Shown in pieces: positions 11,401-25,000 of a stretch of 64,000 bases of DNA (within the stretch, counting starts at the first letter, position 1; each line of letters opens with the position of its first letter). A program made the translations under genes and the position numbers. Origin of the DNA: Archivesica marissinica (Eukaryota > Mollusca > Bivalvia > Venerida > Vesicomyidae); assembly GCA_014843695.1 (NCBI GenBank), contig CM026401.1, positions 23,603,455 through 23,667,454 of the forward strand. The letters run 5' to 3'. The notes under the pieces are model-generated. The model had not been told where the DNA came from, did no database searches, and saw only the letters and a program-made list of their open reading frames with translations.

Positions 11401-14400
11401 TCACGTGGTCTGGTTAAGCCATATATCTATATCACTGGTCTTGTTAAGCCATATATCTATAGCACGTGGTCTGGTGAACCCATATATCTATACTACGTGG
11501 TCTGTTGAACCCATATATCTATATCACGTGGTCTGGTGAACCAATATATCTATATCACGTGGTCTGGTTAAACCATATATCTATATCACGTGGTCTGGTT
11601 AAGCCATATATCTATATCACGCGGTATGGTGATCCCAAATATATATATCACGTGGTCTGGTGAACCCATATATCTATACCACCTGGTCTGGTGAACCCAT
11701 ATATCTATATCACGTGGTCTGGTGAACCCATACATCTATATCACGTGGTCTGGTTAAGCCATATATCTATATAACGTGGTCTGTTGAACCCATATATCTA
11801 TATCACGTGGTCTGGTGAACCCATATATCTATACCACGTGGAGTGGTGAACCCATATATCTATATCACGTGGTCTGGTGAAACCATACATCTATATCACG
11901 TGGTCTGGTGAACCCATATATCTATATCACGTGGTCTGGTGAACCCATACATCTATATCACATGGTCTGGTGAACCCATACATCTACATCACGTGGTCTG
12001 GTAAAGCCATATATCTATACCACGTGGTCTGGTGAACCCATATATCTATTTTACGTGGTCTGCTGAACAATATATATATATACCACGTGGTCAGTTGAAC
12101 CCATATATCTATATCACGTGGTCTAGTGAACCCATATATCTATACCACGTGGTCTGTTGAACCCATATTGCTATACCACGTGATCTTGTGAAGCCATATA
12201 TCTATATTACGTGGTCTTGTGAACCCATATATCTATATTACGTGGTCTGGTGAAGCCATATATATATAACACGTGGTCTGGTGAAGCCATATATCTATAA
12301 CACTTGGTCTGGTGAACTCATACATCTATATCACTTGGTCTGGAGAACACATACATCAATATCACTTGGTCTGGTGAAGCCATATATCTATACCTCGTGG
12401 TCTGGTAATCCTATATATCTATATTATGTGGTCTGGTGAAGCCATATATCTATACTACGTGGTCTGGTGAACCCATATATCTATATCACGTGGTATGGTG
12501 AACACATATATCTATACCACGTGGTCTGGTGAACCCACATATCTGTATCACGTGGTCTGGTGAACCCATACATCTATATCGCGTGGTCTTGCGAAGCCAT
12601 ATATCTATATCACGTGGTCTGGTTAAGCCATATATCTATACCACGTGGTCTGGTGAACCCATATATCTATACCACGTGGTCTGGTGAACCCATATATCCA
12701 TATCACGTGGTCTGGTGAACCCATATATCTATATCACGTGATCTGGTGAAGACATATATCTAAATCACGTGGTCTGGTTAACCCATATATCTATACCACG
12801 TGGTCTGGTGAACACATACATCTATATCACGTGGTCTGGTTAAACCATATATATATATCACGTGGTCTGGTGAACCCATATATCTATACCACGTGGTCTG
12901 GTGAACCCATATATCTATATCACGTGGTCTGAGGAACCCATATATCTATATCACGTGGTCTGGTGAACCCATACATCTATATCACGTGGTCTGGTGAACC
13001 CATACATCTATATCACGTGGTCTGGTTAAGCCATATATCTATATCACGTGGTATGTTGAACCCATATATCTATACCACTTGGTCTTGTGAACCCATATAT
13101 CTATACCACGTGGACTGGTGAACCCATGCATCTATATCACGTGGTCTGATGAACCCATATATCTATATCACGTGGTCTGGTGAACACATACATCTATATC
13201 ACGTGGTTTGGTGAACCCATAAATCTATACCACGTGGTCTGATGAACCCATAAATCTATACCACGTGGTCTGATGAACCCATATATCTATATCACGTGGT
13301 ATGGTGAACACATATATCTATACTACATGGTCTGGTGAACCCACATATCTATATCACGTGGTCTGGTGAACCCATACATATATACCACGTGGTCTGGTGA
13401 ACCCATATATTTATATCACGTGGTCTGGTTAAGCCATATATCTATACCACGTGGTCTGGTGAACCCATATATCCAGATCACGTGGTCTGGTGAACCCATA
13501 TATCTATATCACGTGATCTGATGAAGACATATATCTAAATCACGTGGTCTGGTGAACACATATATCTATACCACGTGGTCTGGTGAACCCATACATCTAT
13601 ATCACGTGGTCTGGTGAACCCATATATCTATATCACGTGGTCTGGTTAAGCCATATATCTATATCACGTGGTCTTGTTAAGCCATATATCTATAGCACGT
13701 GGTCTGGTGAACCCATATATCTATACTACGTGGTCTGTTGAACCCATATATCTATATCACGTGGTCTGGTGAACCAATATATCTATATCACGTGGTCTGG
13801 TTAAACCATATATCTATATCACGTGGTCTGGTTAAGCCATATATCTATATCACGCGGTATGGTGATCCCAAATATATATATCACGTGGTCTGGTGAACCC
13901 ATATATCTATACCACCTGGTCTGGTGAACCCATATATCTATATCACGTGGTCTGGTGAACCCATACATCTATATCACGTGGTCTGGTTAAGCCATATATC
14001 TATATAACGTGGTCTGTTGAACCCATATATCTATATCACGTGGTCTGGTGAACCCATATATCTATACCACGTGGAGTGGTGAACCCATATATCTATATCA
14101 CGTGGTCTGGTGAAACCATACATCTATATCACGTGGTCTGGTGAACCCATATATCTATATCACGTGGTCTGGTGAACCCATACATCTATATCACATGGTC
14201 TGGTGAACCCATACATCTACATCACGTGGTCTGGTAAAGCCATATATCTATACCACGTGGTCTGGTGAACCCATATATCTATTTTACGTGGTCTGCTGAA
14301 CAATATATATATATACCACGTGGTCAGTTGAACCCATATATCTATATCACGTGGTCTAGTGAACCCATATATCTATACCACGTGGTCTGTTGAACCCATA

Positions 14401-17400
14401 TTGCTATACCACGTGATCTTGTGAAGCCATATATCTATATTACGTGGTCTTGTGAACCCATATATCTATATTACGTGGTCTGGTGAAGCCATATATATAT
14501 AACACGTGGTCTGGTGAAGCCATATATCTATAACACTTGGTCTGGTGAACTCATACATCTATATCACTTGGTCTGGAGAACACATACATCAATATCACTT
14601 GGTCTGGTGAAGCCATATATCTATACCTCGTGGTCTGGTAATCCTATATATCTATATTATGTGGTCTGGTGAAGCCATATATCTATACTACGTGGTCTGG
14701 TGAACCCATATATCTATATCACGTGGTATGGTGAACACATATATCTATACCACGTGGTCTGGTGAACCCACATATCTGTATCACGTGGTCTGGTGAACCC
14801 ATACATCTATATCGCGTGGTCTTGCGAAGCCATATATCTATATCACGTGGTCTGGTTAAGCCATATATCTATACCACGTGGTCTGGTGAACCCATATATC
14901 TATATGACGTGGTCTGGTTAAGCCATATATCTATACCACGCCATATATATATACCACGTGGTCTGTTGAACCTATATATCTATGTCACGTGGTCTGGTGA
15001 ACCCATATATCTATACCACGTGGTCTGGTGAACCCATATTGCTATACCAGGTGATCTTGTGAAGCCATATATCTATATTATGTGGTCGTGTGAACCCATA
15101 TATCTATATCACGTGGTCTGGTGAAGCCATATATATATATATCTCGTGGTCTGTTGAAGCCATATATCTATATCACGTGGTCGGGTGAAGCCATATATCT
15201 ATATCACTTGGTCTGGTGAACCCATACATCTATATCACTTAGTCTGGAGGACACATACATCTATAACACATGGTCTGGTGAACCCATATATCTATATCAC
15301 GTGGCCTGGTGAACCCATACATCTATATCACGTGGTTTGGTGAACCCATACATCTATAGCACGTGGTCTTGCGAAGCCATATTTCTATATCACGTGGTAT
15401 GGTGAACCCATATATCTATACCACGTGGTCTGGTGAACACACACATCTATATGACGTGGTCTTGTGAACCCATATATGTATACCACGAGGTCTGGTGAAC
15501 CCATATAACTATATCACGTGGTATGGCTAACCCATATATCTATACCACGTGGTCTGGCGAACCCACATATCTATATCACTTGGTCTGGTGAACCCATACA
15601 TATATATCACATGGTCTGGTGAACCCATATATCTATACCACGTGGTCTGGTGAACGCGTATATCCATATCACGTGGTCTGGTGAACCCATTTATATATAC
15701 CACGTGGTCTGGTGAACCCATACACCTATATCGCGTGGTCTTGCGAAGCCATATATCTATACCACGTGGTCTGGTGAACCCATATATCTATAGCACGTGA
15801 ATTGGTGAAGCCATATATCTAAATCACGTGATCTGGTGAACCCATATATCTATACCACGTGGTCTGGTGAACCCATATATCTATATCACGTGGTCTGGTT
15901 AAGCCATATATCTATATCACGTGGTCTGGTGAAACCATATATATATATACCATGTGGTATGATGAACCATACCACGTGGTCTGGTGAACACACATATCTA
16001 TATCACGTGGTCTGGTGAACCCATACATATATATCACGTGGTCTGGGAACCCATATATCTATACCACTTGGTCTGGTGAACCCATATATCTATACCACGT
16101 GGTATTGTGAACCCATACATCTATATCACGTGGTCTGGTGAACCCATACATCTATATCACGTGGTCTGGTGAACCCATATATCTATATAACGTGGTCTGG
16201 TTAAGCCATATATCTATATCACGTGGTATGGTTAAGACATATATCTATATCACGTGGTATGGTGAACCCATATATATATACAACGTGGTATGGTTAAGAC
16301 ATATATCTATATCACAGGGTCTGGTAAACCCATATATCTATACCACGTGGTCTGGTGAACCCATATATCTATATCACGTGGTCTGTTGAACCATATCTAT
16401 ATCACGTGGTCTGGTGAACTCATACATCTACATCACGTGGTCTGGTTAAGCCATATATCTATATCACGTGGTCTAGTGAACCCATATATATATATCACGG
16501 GGTCTGGTGAACCCATATATCTGTACCACGTGGTCTGGTGAACCCATATATCTATATCATGTGGTCTGTTGAACCCATATATCTATATCACGTGGTCTGG
16601 TGAACCCATATATCTATAACACGTGGTCTGGTGAACCCATATATCTATATCACGTGGTCTGGTGAACCCATACATCTATATCACGTGGTCTGGTGAACCC
16701 ATATATCTATATCACGTGGTCTGGTGAACCCATACATCTATATCACGTGGTCTGGTGAACTCATACATCTACATCACGTGGTCTGGTTAAGCCATATATC
16801 TATACCACGTGTTCTAGTGAACCCATATATCTATTTTACGTGGTCTGGTGAAGCCATATATATATACCACGTGGTCTGGTGAACCCATATATCTATACCA
16901 CGTGGTCTGGTGAACTCATATTGCTATATCACGTGATCTTGTGAAGCCATATATCTATATTACGTGGTCGTGTGAACCCATATATCTATACCACGTGGTA
17001 TGGTGAAGTCATATATATATATCACGTGGTCTGGTGAAGCCATATATCTATATCACTTGGTCTGGTGAACCCATATATCTATATCACGTGAATTGGTGAA
17101 GCTATTTATCTGTATTACGTGGTCTTGTGAACCCATATATCTATAACACGTGTTCTGTAGAACCCATATATCAATATCACGTAGTATGGTGAACCCATAC
17201 ATCTATATCACTTGGTCTTGTGAAGCCATATATCTATATCACGTGGTCTGGTAAACCTATATATCTATATCACGTGGTCTGGTGAAGCCATATATATATA
17301 TCACGTGATCTGGTGAACCCATACATCTATATCACGTGGTCTGGTGAACCCATACATCTATAGCACGTGGTCTTGCGAAGCCATATATCTATATCACGTG

Positions 17401-20372
17401 GTATGGTGAACCCATATATCTATACCACGTGGTCTGGTGAACCCATACATCTATATGACGTGGTCTGGTGAACCCATATATCTATACCACGAGGTCTGGT
17501 GAACCCATATAACTATATCACGTGGTATGGTGAACCCATATATCTATACCACGTGGTCTGGTGAATCGGTATATCTATATCACGTGGTCTGGTGAACCCA
17601 TATATATATACCAGGTGGTCTGGCGAACCCACATATCTATATCACGTGGTCTGGTGAACCCATACATATATATCACGTGGTCTGGTGAACCCATATATCT
17701 ATACCACGTGGTCTGGTGAACCCATATATCCATATCATGTGGTCTGTTGAACCCATATATCTATATCACGTGGTCTGGTGAACCCATATATCAATAACAC
17801 GTGTTCTGGTGAACCCATATATCTATATCACGTGGTCTGGTGAACCCATACATCTACATCACGTGGTCTGGTTAAGCCATATATCTATACCACGTGGTCT
17901 AGTGAACCCATATATCTATTTTACGTGGTCTGGTGAAGCCATATATATATACCACGTGGTCTGGTGAACCCATATATCTATACCACGTGGTCTGGTGAAC
18001 TCATATTGCTATACCACGTGATCTTGTGAAGCATATATCTATATTACGTGGTCGTGTGAACCCATATATCTATACGACGTGGTATGGTGAAGCCATATAT
18101 ATATATCACGTGGTCTGGTGAAGCCATATATATATATCACTTGGTCTGGTGAACCTATACATCTATATCACTTGGTCTGGAGAACACAAACATCTATATC
18201 ACTTGGTCTGGTGAAGCCATATATCTATACCACGTGGTCTGGTAAACCTATATATCTATATTACGTGGTATGGCTAAGCCATTTATCTATACCACGTGGT
18301 CTGGTAAACCTATATATCTGTATTACGTGGTCTGGTGAAGCCATCTATCTATAACACGTGTTCTGTAGAACACATATATCAATATCACGTAGTATGGTGA
18401 ACCCATACATCTATATCACTTGGTCTTGTGAAGCCATATATCTATATCACGTGGTCTGGTAAACCTATATATCTATATCACGTGGTCTGGTGAAGCCATA
18501 TATATATATATCACGTGATCTGGTGAACCCATACATCTATATCACGTGGTCTGGTGAACCCATACATCTATAGCACGTGGTCTTGCGAAGCCATATATCT
18601 ATATCACGTGGTATGGTGAACCCATATATATATACCACGTGGTCTGGTGAACCCATACATCTATATGACGTGGTCTGGTGAACCCATATATCTATACCAC
18701 GAGGTCTGGTGAACCCATATAACTATATCACGTGGTATGGTGAACCCATATATATATACCACGTGGTCTGGTGAATCGGTATATCTATATCACGTGGTCT
18801 GGTGAACCCATATATATATACCACGTGGTCTGGCGAACACACATATCTATATCACGTGGTCTGGTGAACCCATACATATATATCACGTGGTCTGGTGAAC
18901 CCATATATCTATACCACGTGGTCTGGTGAACCCATATATCCATATCACGTGGTCTGGTGAACCCATATATATATATCACGTGGTCTGGTGAACCCATACA
19001 TCTATATCGCGTGAACTTGCGAAGCCATATATCTATAACACGTTGTCTGGTGAACCCATATATCTATATCACGTGAATTGGTGAAGCTATTTATCTGTAT
19101 TACGTGGTCTTGTGAAGCCATATATCTATAACACGTGTTCTGTAGAACCCATATATCAATATCACGTAGTATGGTGAACCCATACATCTATATCACTTGG
19201 TATTGTGAAGCCATATATCTATATCACGTGGTCTGGTAAACCTATATATCTATATCACGTGGTCTGGTGAAGCCATATATATATATCACGTGATCTGGTG
19301 AACCCATACATCTATATCACGTGGTCTGGTGAACCCATACATCTATAGCACGTGGTCTTGCGAAGCCATATATCTATATCACGTGGTATGGTGAACCCAT
19401 ATATCTATACCACGTGGTCTGGTGAACCCATACATCTATATGACGTGGTCTGGTGAACCCATATATCTATACCACGAGGTCTGGTGAACCCATATAACTA
19501 TATCACGTGGTATGGTGAACCCATATATCTATACCACGTGGTCTGGTGAATCGGTATATCTATATCACGTGGTCTGGTGAACCCATATATATATACCACG
19601 TGGTCTGGCGAACCCACATATCTATATCACGTGGTCTGGTGAACCCATATATCTATACCACGTGGTCTGGTGAACCCATACATCTATATGACGTGGTCTG
19701 GTGAACCCATATATCTATACCACGAGGTCTGGTGAACCCATATAACTATATCACGTGGTATGGTGAACCCATATATCTATACCACGTGGTCTGGTGAATC
19801 GGTATATCTATATCACGTGGTCTGGTGAACCCATATATATATACCACGTGGTCTGGCGAACCCACATATCTATATCACGTGGTCTGGTGAACCCATACAT
19901 ATATATCACGTGGTCTGGTGAACCCATATATCTATACCACGTGGTCTGGTGAACCCATATATCCATATCATGTGGTCTGGTGAACCCATATATATATATC
20001 ACGTGGTCTGGTGAACCCATACATCTATATCGCGTGGTCTTGCGAAGCCATATATCTATACCACGTGGTCTGGTGAACCCATATATCTATATCACGTGAA
20101 TTGTTGAAGCTATATATCTAAATCACGTGGTCTGGTGAACCCATATATCTATACCACGTAGTCTGGTGAACCCATACATCTATATCACGTGGTCTGGTGA
20201 ACCCATATATCTATATCACGTGGTCTGGTTAAGCCATATATCTATATCACGTGGTCTGGTTAAGCCATATATCTATATCACGTGGTCTGGTGAACCCATA
20301 TATATATACAACGTGGTATGATGTACCCATATAGCTATACCACGTGGTCTGGTGAACCCATATATCTATATC

Positions 20373-21372
20373 NNNNNNNNNNNNNNNNNNNNNNNNNNNN
20401 NNNNNNNNNNNNNNNNNNNNNNNNNNNNNNNNNNNNNNNNNNNNNNNNNNNNNNNNNNNNNNNNNNNNNNNNNNNNNNNNNNNNNNNNNNNNNNNNNNNN
20501 NNNNNNNNNNNNNNNNNNNNNNNNNNNNNNNNNNNNNNNNNNNNNNNNNNNNNNNNNNNNNNNNNNNNNNNNNNNNNNNNNNNNNNNNNNNNNNNNNNNN
20601 NNNNNNNNNNNNNNNNNNNNNNNNNNNNNNNNNNNNNNNNNNNNNNNNNNNNNNNNNNNNNNNNNNNNNNNNNNNNNNNNNNNNNNNNNNNNNNNNNNNN
20701 NNNNNNNNNNNNNNNNNNNNNNNNNNNNNNNNNNNNNNNNNNNNNNNNNNNNNNNNNNNNNNNNNNNNNNNNNNNNNNNNNNNNNNNNNNNNNNNNNNNN
20801 NNNNNNNNNNNNNNNNNNNNNNNNNNNNNNNNNNNNNNNNNNNNNNNNNNNNNNNNNNNNNNNNNNNNNNNNNNNNNNNNNNNNNNNNNNNNNNNNNNNN
20901 NNNNNNNNNNNNNNNNNNNNNNNNNNNNNNNNNNNNNNNNNNNNNNNNNNNNNNNNNNNNNNNNNNNNNNNNNNNNNNNNNNNNNNNNNNNNNNNNNNNN
21001 NNNNNNNNNNNNNNNNNNNNNNNNNNNNNNNNNNNNNNNNNNNNNNNNNNNNNNNNNNNNNNNNNNNNNNNNNNNNNNNNNNNNNNNNNNNNNNNNNNNN
21101 NNNNNNNNNNNNNNNNNNNNNNNNNNNNNNNNNNNNNNNNNNNNNNNNNNNNNNNNNNNNNNNNNNNNNNNNNNNNNNNNNNNNNNNNNNNNNNNNNNNN
21201 NNNNNNNNNNNNNNNNNNNNNNNNNNNNNNNNNNNNNNNNNNNNNNNNNNNNNNNNNNNNNNNNNNNNNNNNNNNNNNNNNNNNNNNNNNNNNNNNNNNN
21301 NNNNNNNNNNNNNNNNNNNNNNNNNNNNNNNNNNNNNNNNNNNNNNNNNNNNNNNNNNNNNNNNNNNNNNNN
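20373..21372. other. Assembly gap (1000 N) inside the 31-bp array
   Basis: Exactly 1000 Ns, a conventional placeholder size, with 31-bp units on both sides. The true array length is therefore unknown. Confidence 1.
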
Positions 21373-22000
21373 AAGCCATATATCAATATCACGTGGTATG
21401 GTGAACGCATATATCTATACCACGTGGTCTGGTGAACCCATATATCTATATCACGTGGTCTGGTGAACCCATACATCTATATCGCATGTTCTTGCGAAGC
21501 CATATATCTATATCACGTGGTCTGGTTAAGCCATATATATATACCACGTGGTCTGGTGAATCCATATATCTATATCACGTGATCTGGTGAAGCCATATAT
21601 CTAAATCACGTGGTCTGGTGAACCCATATATCTATACCACGTGGTCTGGTGAACCCATACATCTATATCGCGTGGTCTGGTGAACCCTGTATCTATATCA
21701 CGTGGTCTTGTTTAGCCATATATCTATATCACGTGGTCTGGTTAAGAAATATATCTATATCACGTGGTCTGATGAACCCATATATCTATACCACGTGGTC
21801 TGATGAACTCATATATCTATACCACGTGGTCTGGTGAACCCATATATCTATATCACTTGGTATGGTGAACCCATATATCTATATCACGTGGTCTGGTGAA
21901 CCCATATATCTATATCACGTGGTCTGGTTAAACCATATATCTATATCACGTGGTCTGGTTAAACCATATATCTATATCACGTGGTATGGTGAACCCATAT

Positions 22001-22076
22001 AACCCAAAAAACCACCACAACCCAAACAACCACCAACACAAACAACACCAACCCAAAAACACCAACCCAAACAACA
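22001..22076. other. A/C-only insertion in the 31-bp array
   Basis: About 76 bp consisting only of A and C (AACCC, CACCA and CAAAC words) interrupts the array between a normal GAACCCATAT and CGTCTGGTGAACCC. No other unit in the array looks like it. Confidence 0.9.
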
Positions 22077-25000
22077 CGTCTGGTGAACCCATATATCTAT
22101 ATCACGTGGTCTGGTTAAACCATATATCTATATCACGTGGTCTGGTTAAACCATATATCTATATCACGTGGTATGGTGAACCCATATATATATATATCAC
22201 GTGGTCTGGTGAACCCATATATATATACCACGTGGTCTGGTTAACCCATATATCTATATCACGTTGTCTGGTGAACCCATATATCTATATCACGTGGTCT
22301 GGAGAACACATACATCTATATCACTTAATCTGGTGAAGCCATATATCTATACCATGTGGTCTGGTAAACCTATATATCTATATTACGTGGTCTGGTTAAG
22401 CCATATATCTATATCACGTGGTATGGTGAACACATATATCTATACCACGTGGTCTGGTGAACACACATATCTATATACGTGGTCTGGTGAACCCATACAT
22501 ATATATCACGTGGTCTGGGAACCCATATATCTATACCACTTGGTCTGGTGAACCCATATATCTATACCACGTGGTCTGGTGAACCCATATGTCTATATCA
22601 CGTTGTCTGATGAACCCATATATCTATATCACGTTGTCTGGTTAAACCATATATCTATATCACGTGGTCTGGTTAAACCATATATCTATACCACGTGGTC
22701 TGGTGAACCCATACATCTATATCACGTGGTCTGGTGAACACATACATATATATCACGTGGTTTGGGAACCCATATATCTATACCACTTGGTCTGATGAAC
22801 CCATATATCTATACCACGTGGTCTGGTGAACCCATATATCTATATCACGTGGTCTGGTGAACCCATACATCTATATCACGTGGTCTGGTGAACCCATATA
22901 TCTATATAACGTGGTCTGGTTAAGCCATATATCTATATCACGTGGTATGGTTAAGACATATATCTATATCACGTGGTATGGTGAACCCATATATATATAT
23001 CACGGGGTCTGGTGAACCCATATATCTATACCACGTGGTCTGGTGAACCCATATATCTATATCACGTGGTATGTTGAACCATATATCTATATCACGTGGT
23101 CTGGTGAACCCATATATATATAACACGTGGTCTGGTGAACCCATATATCTATATCTCGTGGTCTGGTGAACCCATACATCTATATCACGTGGTCTGGTGA
23201 ACCCATATATCTATATCACGTGATCTGGTGAACCCATACATCTATATCACGTGGTCTGGTGAACCCATACATCTACATCACGTGGTCTTGTTAAGCCATA
23301 TATCTATACCACGTGTTCTAGTGAACCCATATATCTATTTTAAGTGGTCTGGTGAAGCCATATATATATACCACGTGGTCTGTTGAACCCATATATCTAT
23401 ATCACGTGGTCTGGTGAACCAATATATCTATACCACGTGGTCTGGTGAACCCATATTGCTATACCACGTGATATTGTGAAGCCATATATCTATATTACGT
23501 TGTCGTGTGAACCCATATATCTATATCACGTGGTATGGTGAAGCCATATAGATATATCACGTGGTCTGGTGAAGCCATATATCTATATAACTTGGTCTGG
23601 TGAACCCATACATCTATATCACTTGGTCTGGAGAACACATACATCTATATCACTTGGTCTGGTGAAGCCATATATCTATACCACGTGGTCTGGTAAACCT
23701 ATATATCTATATTACGTGGTATGGCTAAGCCATTTATCTATACTACGTGGTCTGGTAAACATACATATCTGTATTACGTTGTCTGGTGAAGCCATATATC
23801 TATAACACGTGTTCTGTTGAACCCATATATCAATATCACGTAGTATGGTGAACCCATGCATCTATATCACTTGGTCTGGTGAAGCCATATATCTATATCA
23901 CGTGGTCTAGTAAACCTATATATCTATATCACGTGGTCTGGTGAAGCCATATATATATATCACGTGATCTGGTGAACCCATACATCTATATCACGTGGTC
24001 TGGTGAACCCATAGATCTATAGCACGTTGTCTTGCGAAGCCATATATCTATATCACGTGGTATGGTGAACCCATATATCTATACCACGTGGTCTGGTGAA
24101 CCCATACATCTATATGACGTAGTCTGGTGAACCCATATATCTATACCACGTGGTCTGGTGAACCCATATATCTATATCACGTGGTCTGGTTAAGCCATAT
24201 ATCTATACCACTTGGTCTGGTGAACCCATACATATATATCACGTGGTCTGGTTAAGCCATATATCTATATCACGTGGTATAGTGAACCCATATATATATA
24301 TCACGGGGTCTGGTGAACCCATATATCTATACCACGTGGTCTGGTGAACCCATATATCTATATCACGTGGTCTGTTGAACCCATATATCTATATCACGTG
24401 GTCTGGTGAACCCATATATCAATAACACGTGTTCTGGTGAACCCATATATCTATATCACGTGGTCTGGTGAACCCATACATCTACATCACGTGGTCTGGT
24501 TAAGCCATATATCTATACCACGTGGTGTAGTGAACCCATATATCTATTTTACGTTGTCTGATGAAGCCATATATATATACCACGTGGTCTGGTGAACCCA
24601 TATATCTATACCACGTGGTCTGGTGAACTCATATTGCTATACCACGTGATCTTGTGAAGCATATATCTATATTACGTGGTCGTGTGAACCCATATATATA
24701 TACGACGTGGTATGGTGAAGCCATATATATATATCACTTGGTCTGGTGAACCCATACATCTATATCACTTGGTCTGGAGAACACAATCATCTATATCACT
24801 TGGTCTGGTGAAGCCATATATCTATACCACGTGGTCTGGTAAACCTATATATCTATATTACGTGGTATGGCTAGGCCATTTATCTATACCACGTGGTCTG
24901 GTAAACCTATATATCTGTATTACGTGGTCTGGTGAAGCCATATATCTATAACACGTGTTCTGTAGAACCCATATATCAATATCACGTAGTATGGTGAACC

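Noticed and set aside
20247..21476. Open frames of 337-409 codons
   Set aside because: They are open only because they read through 1000 Ns. The same holds for the minus-strand frames at 42746-43976.
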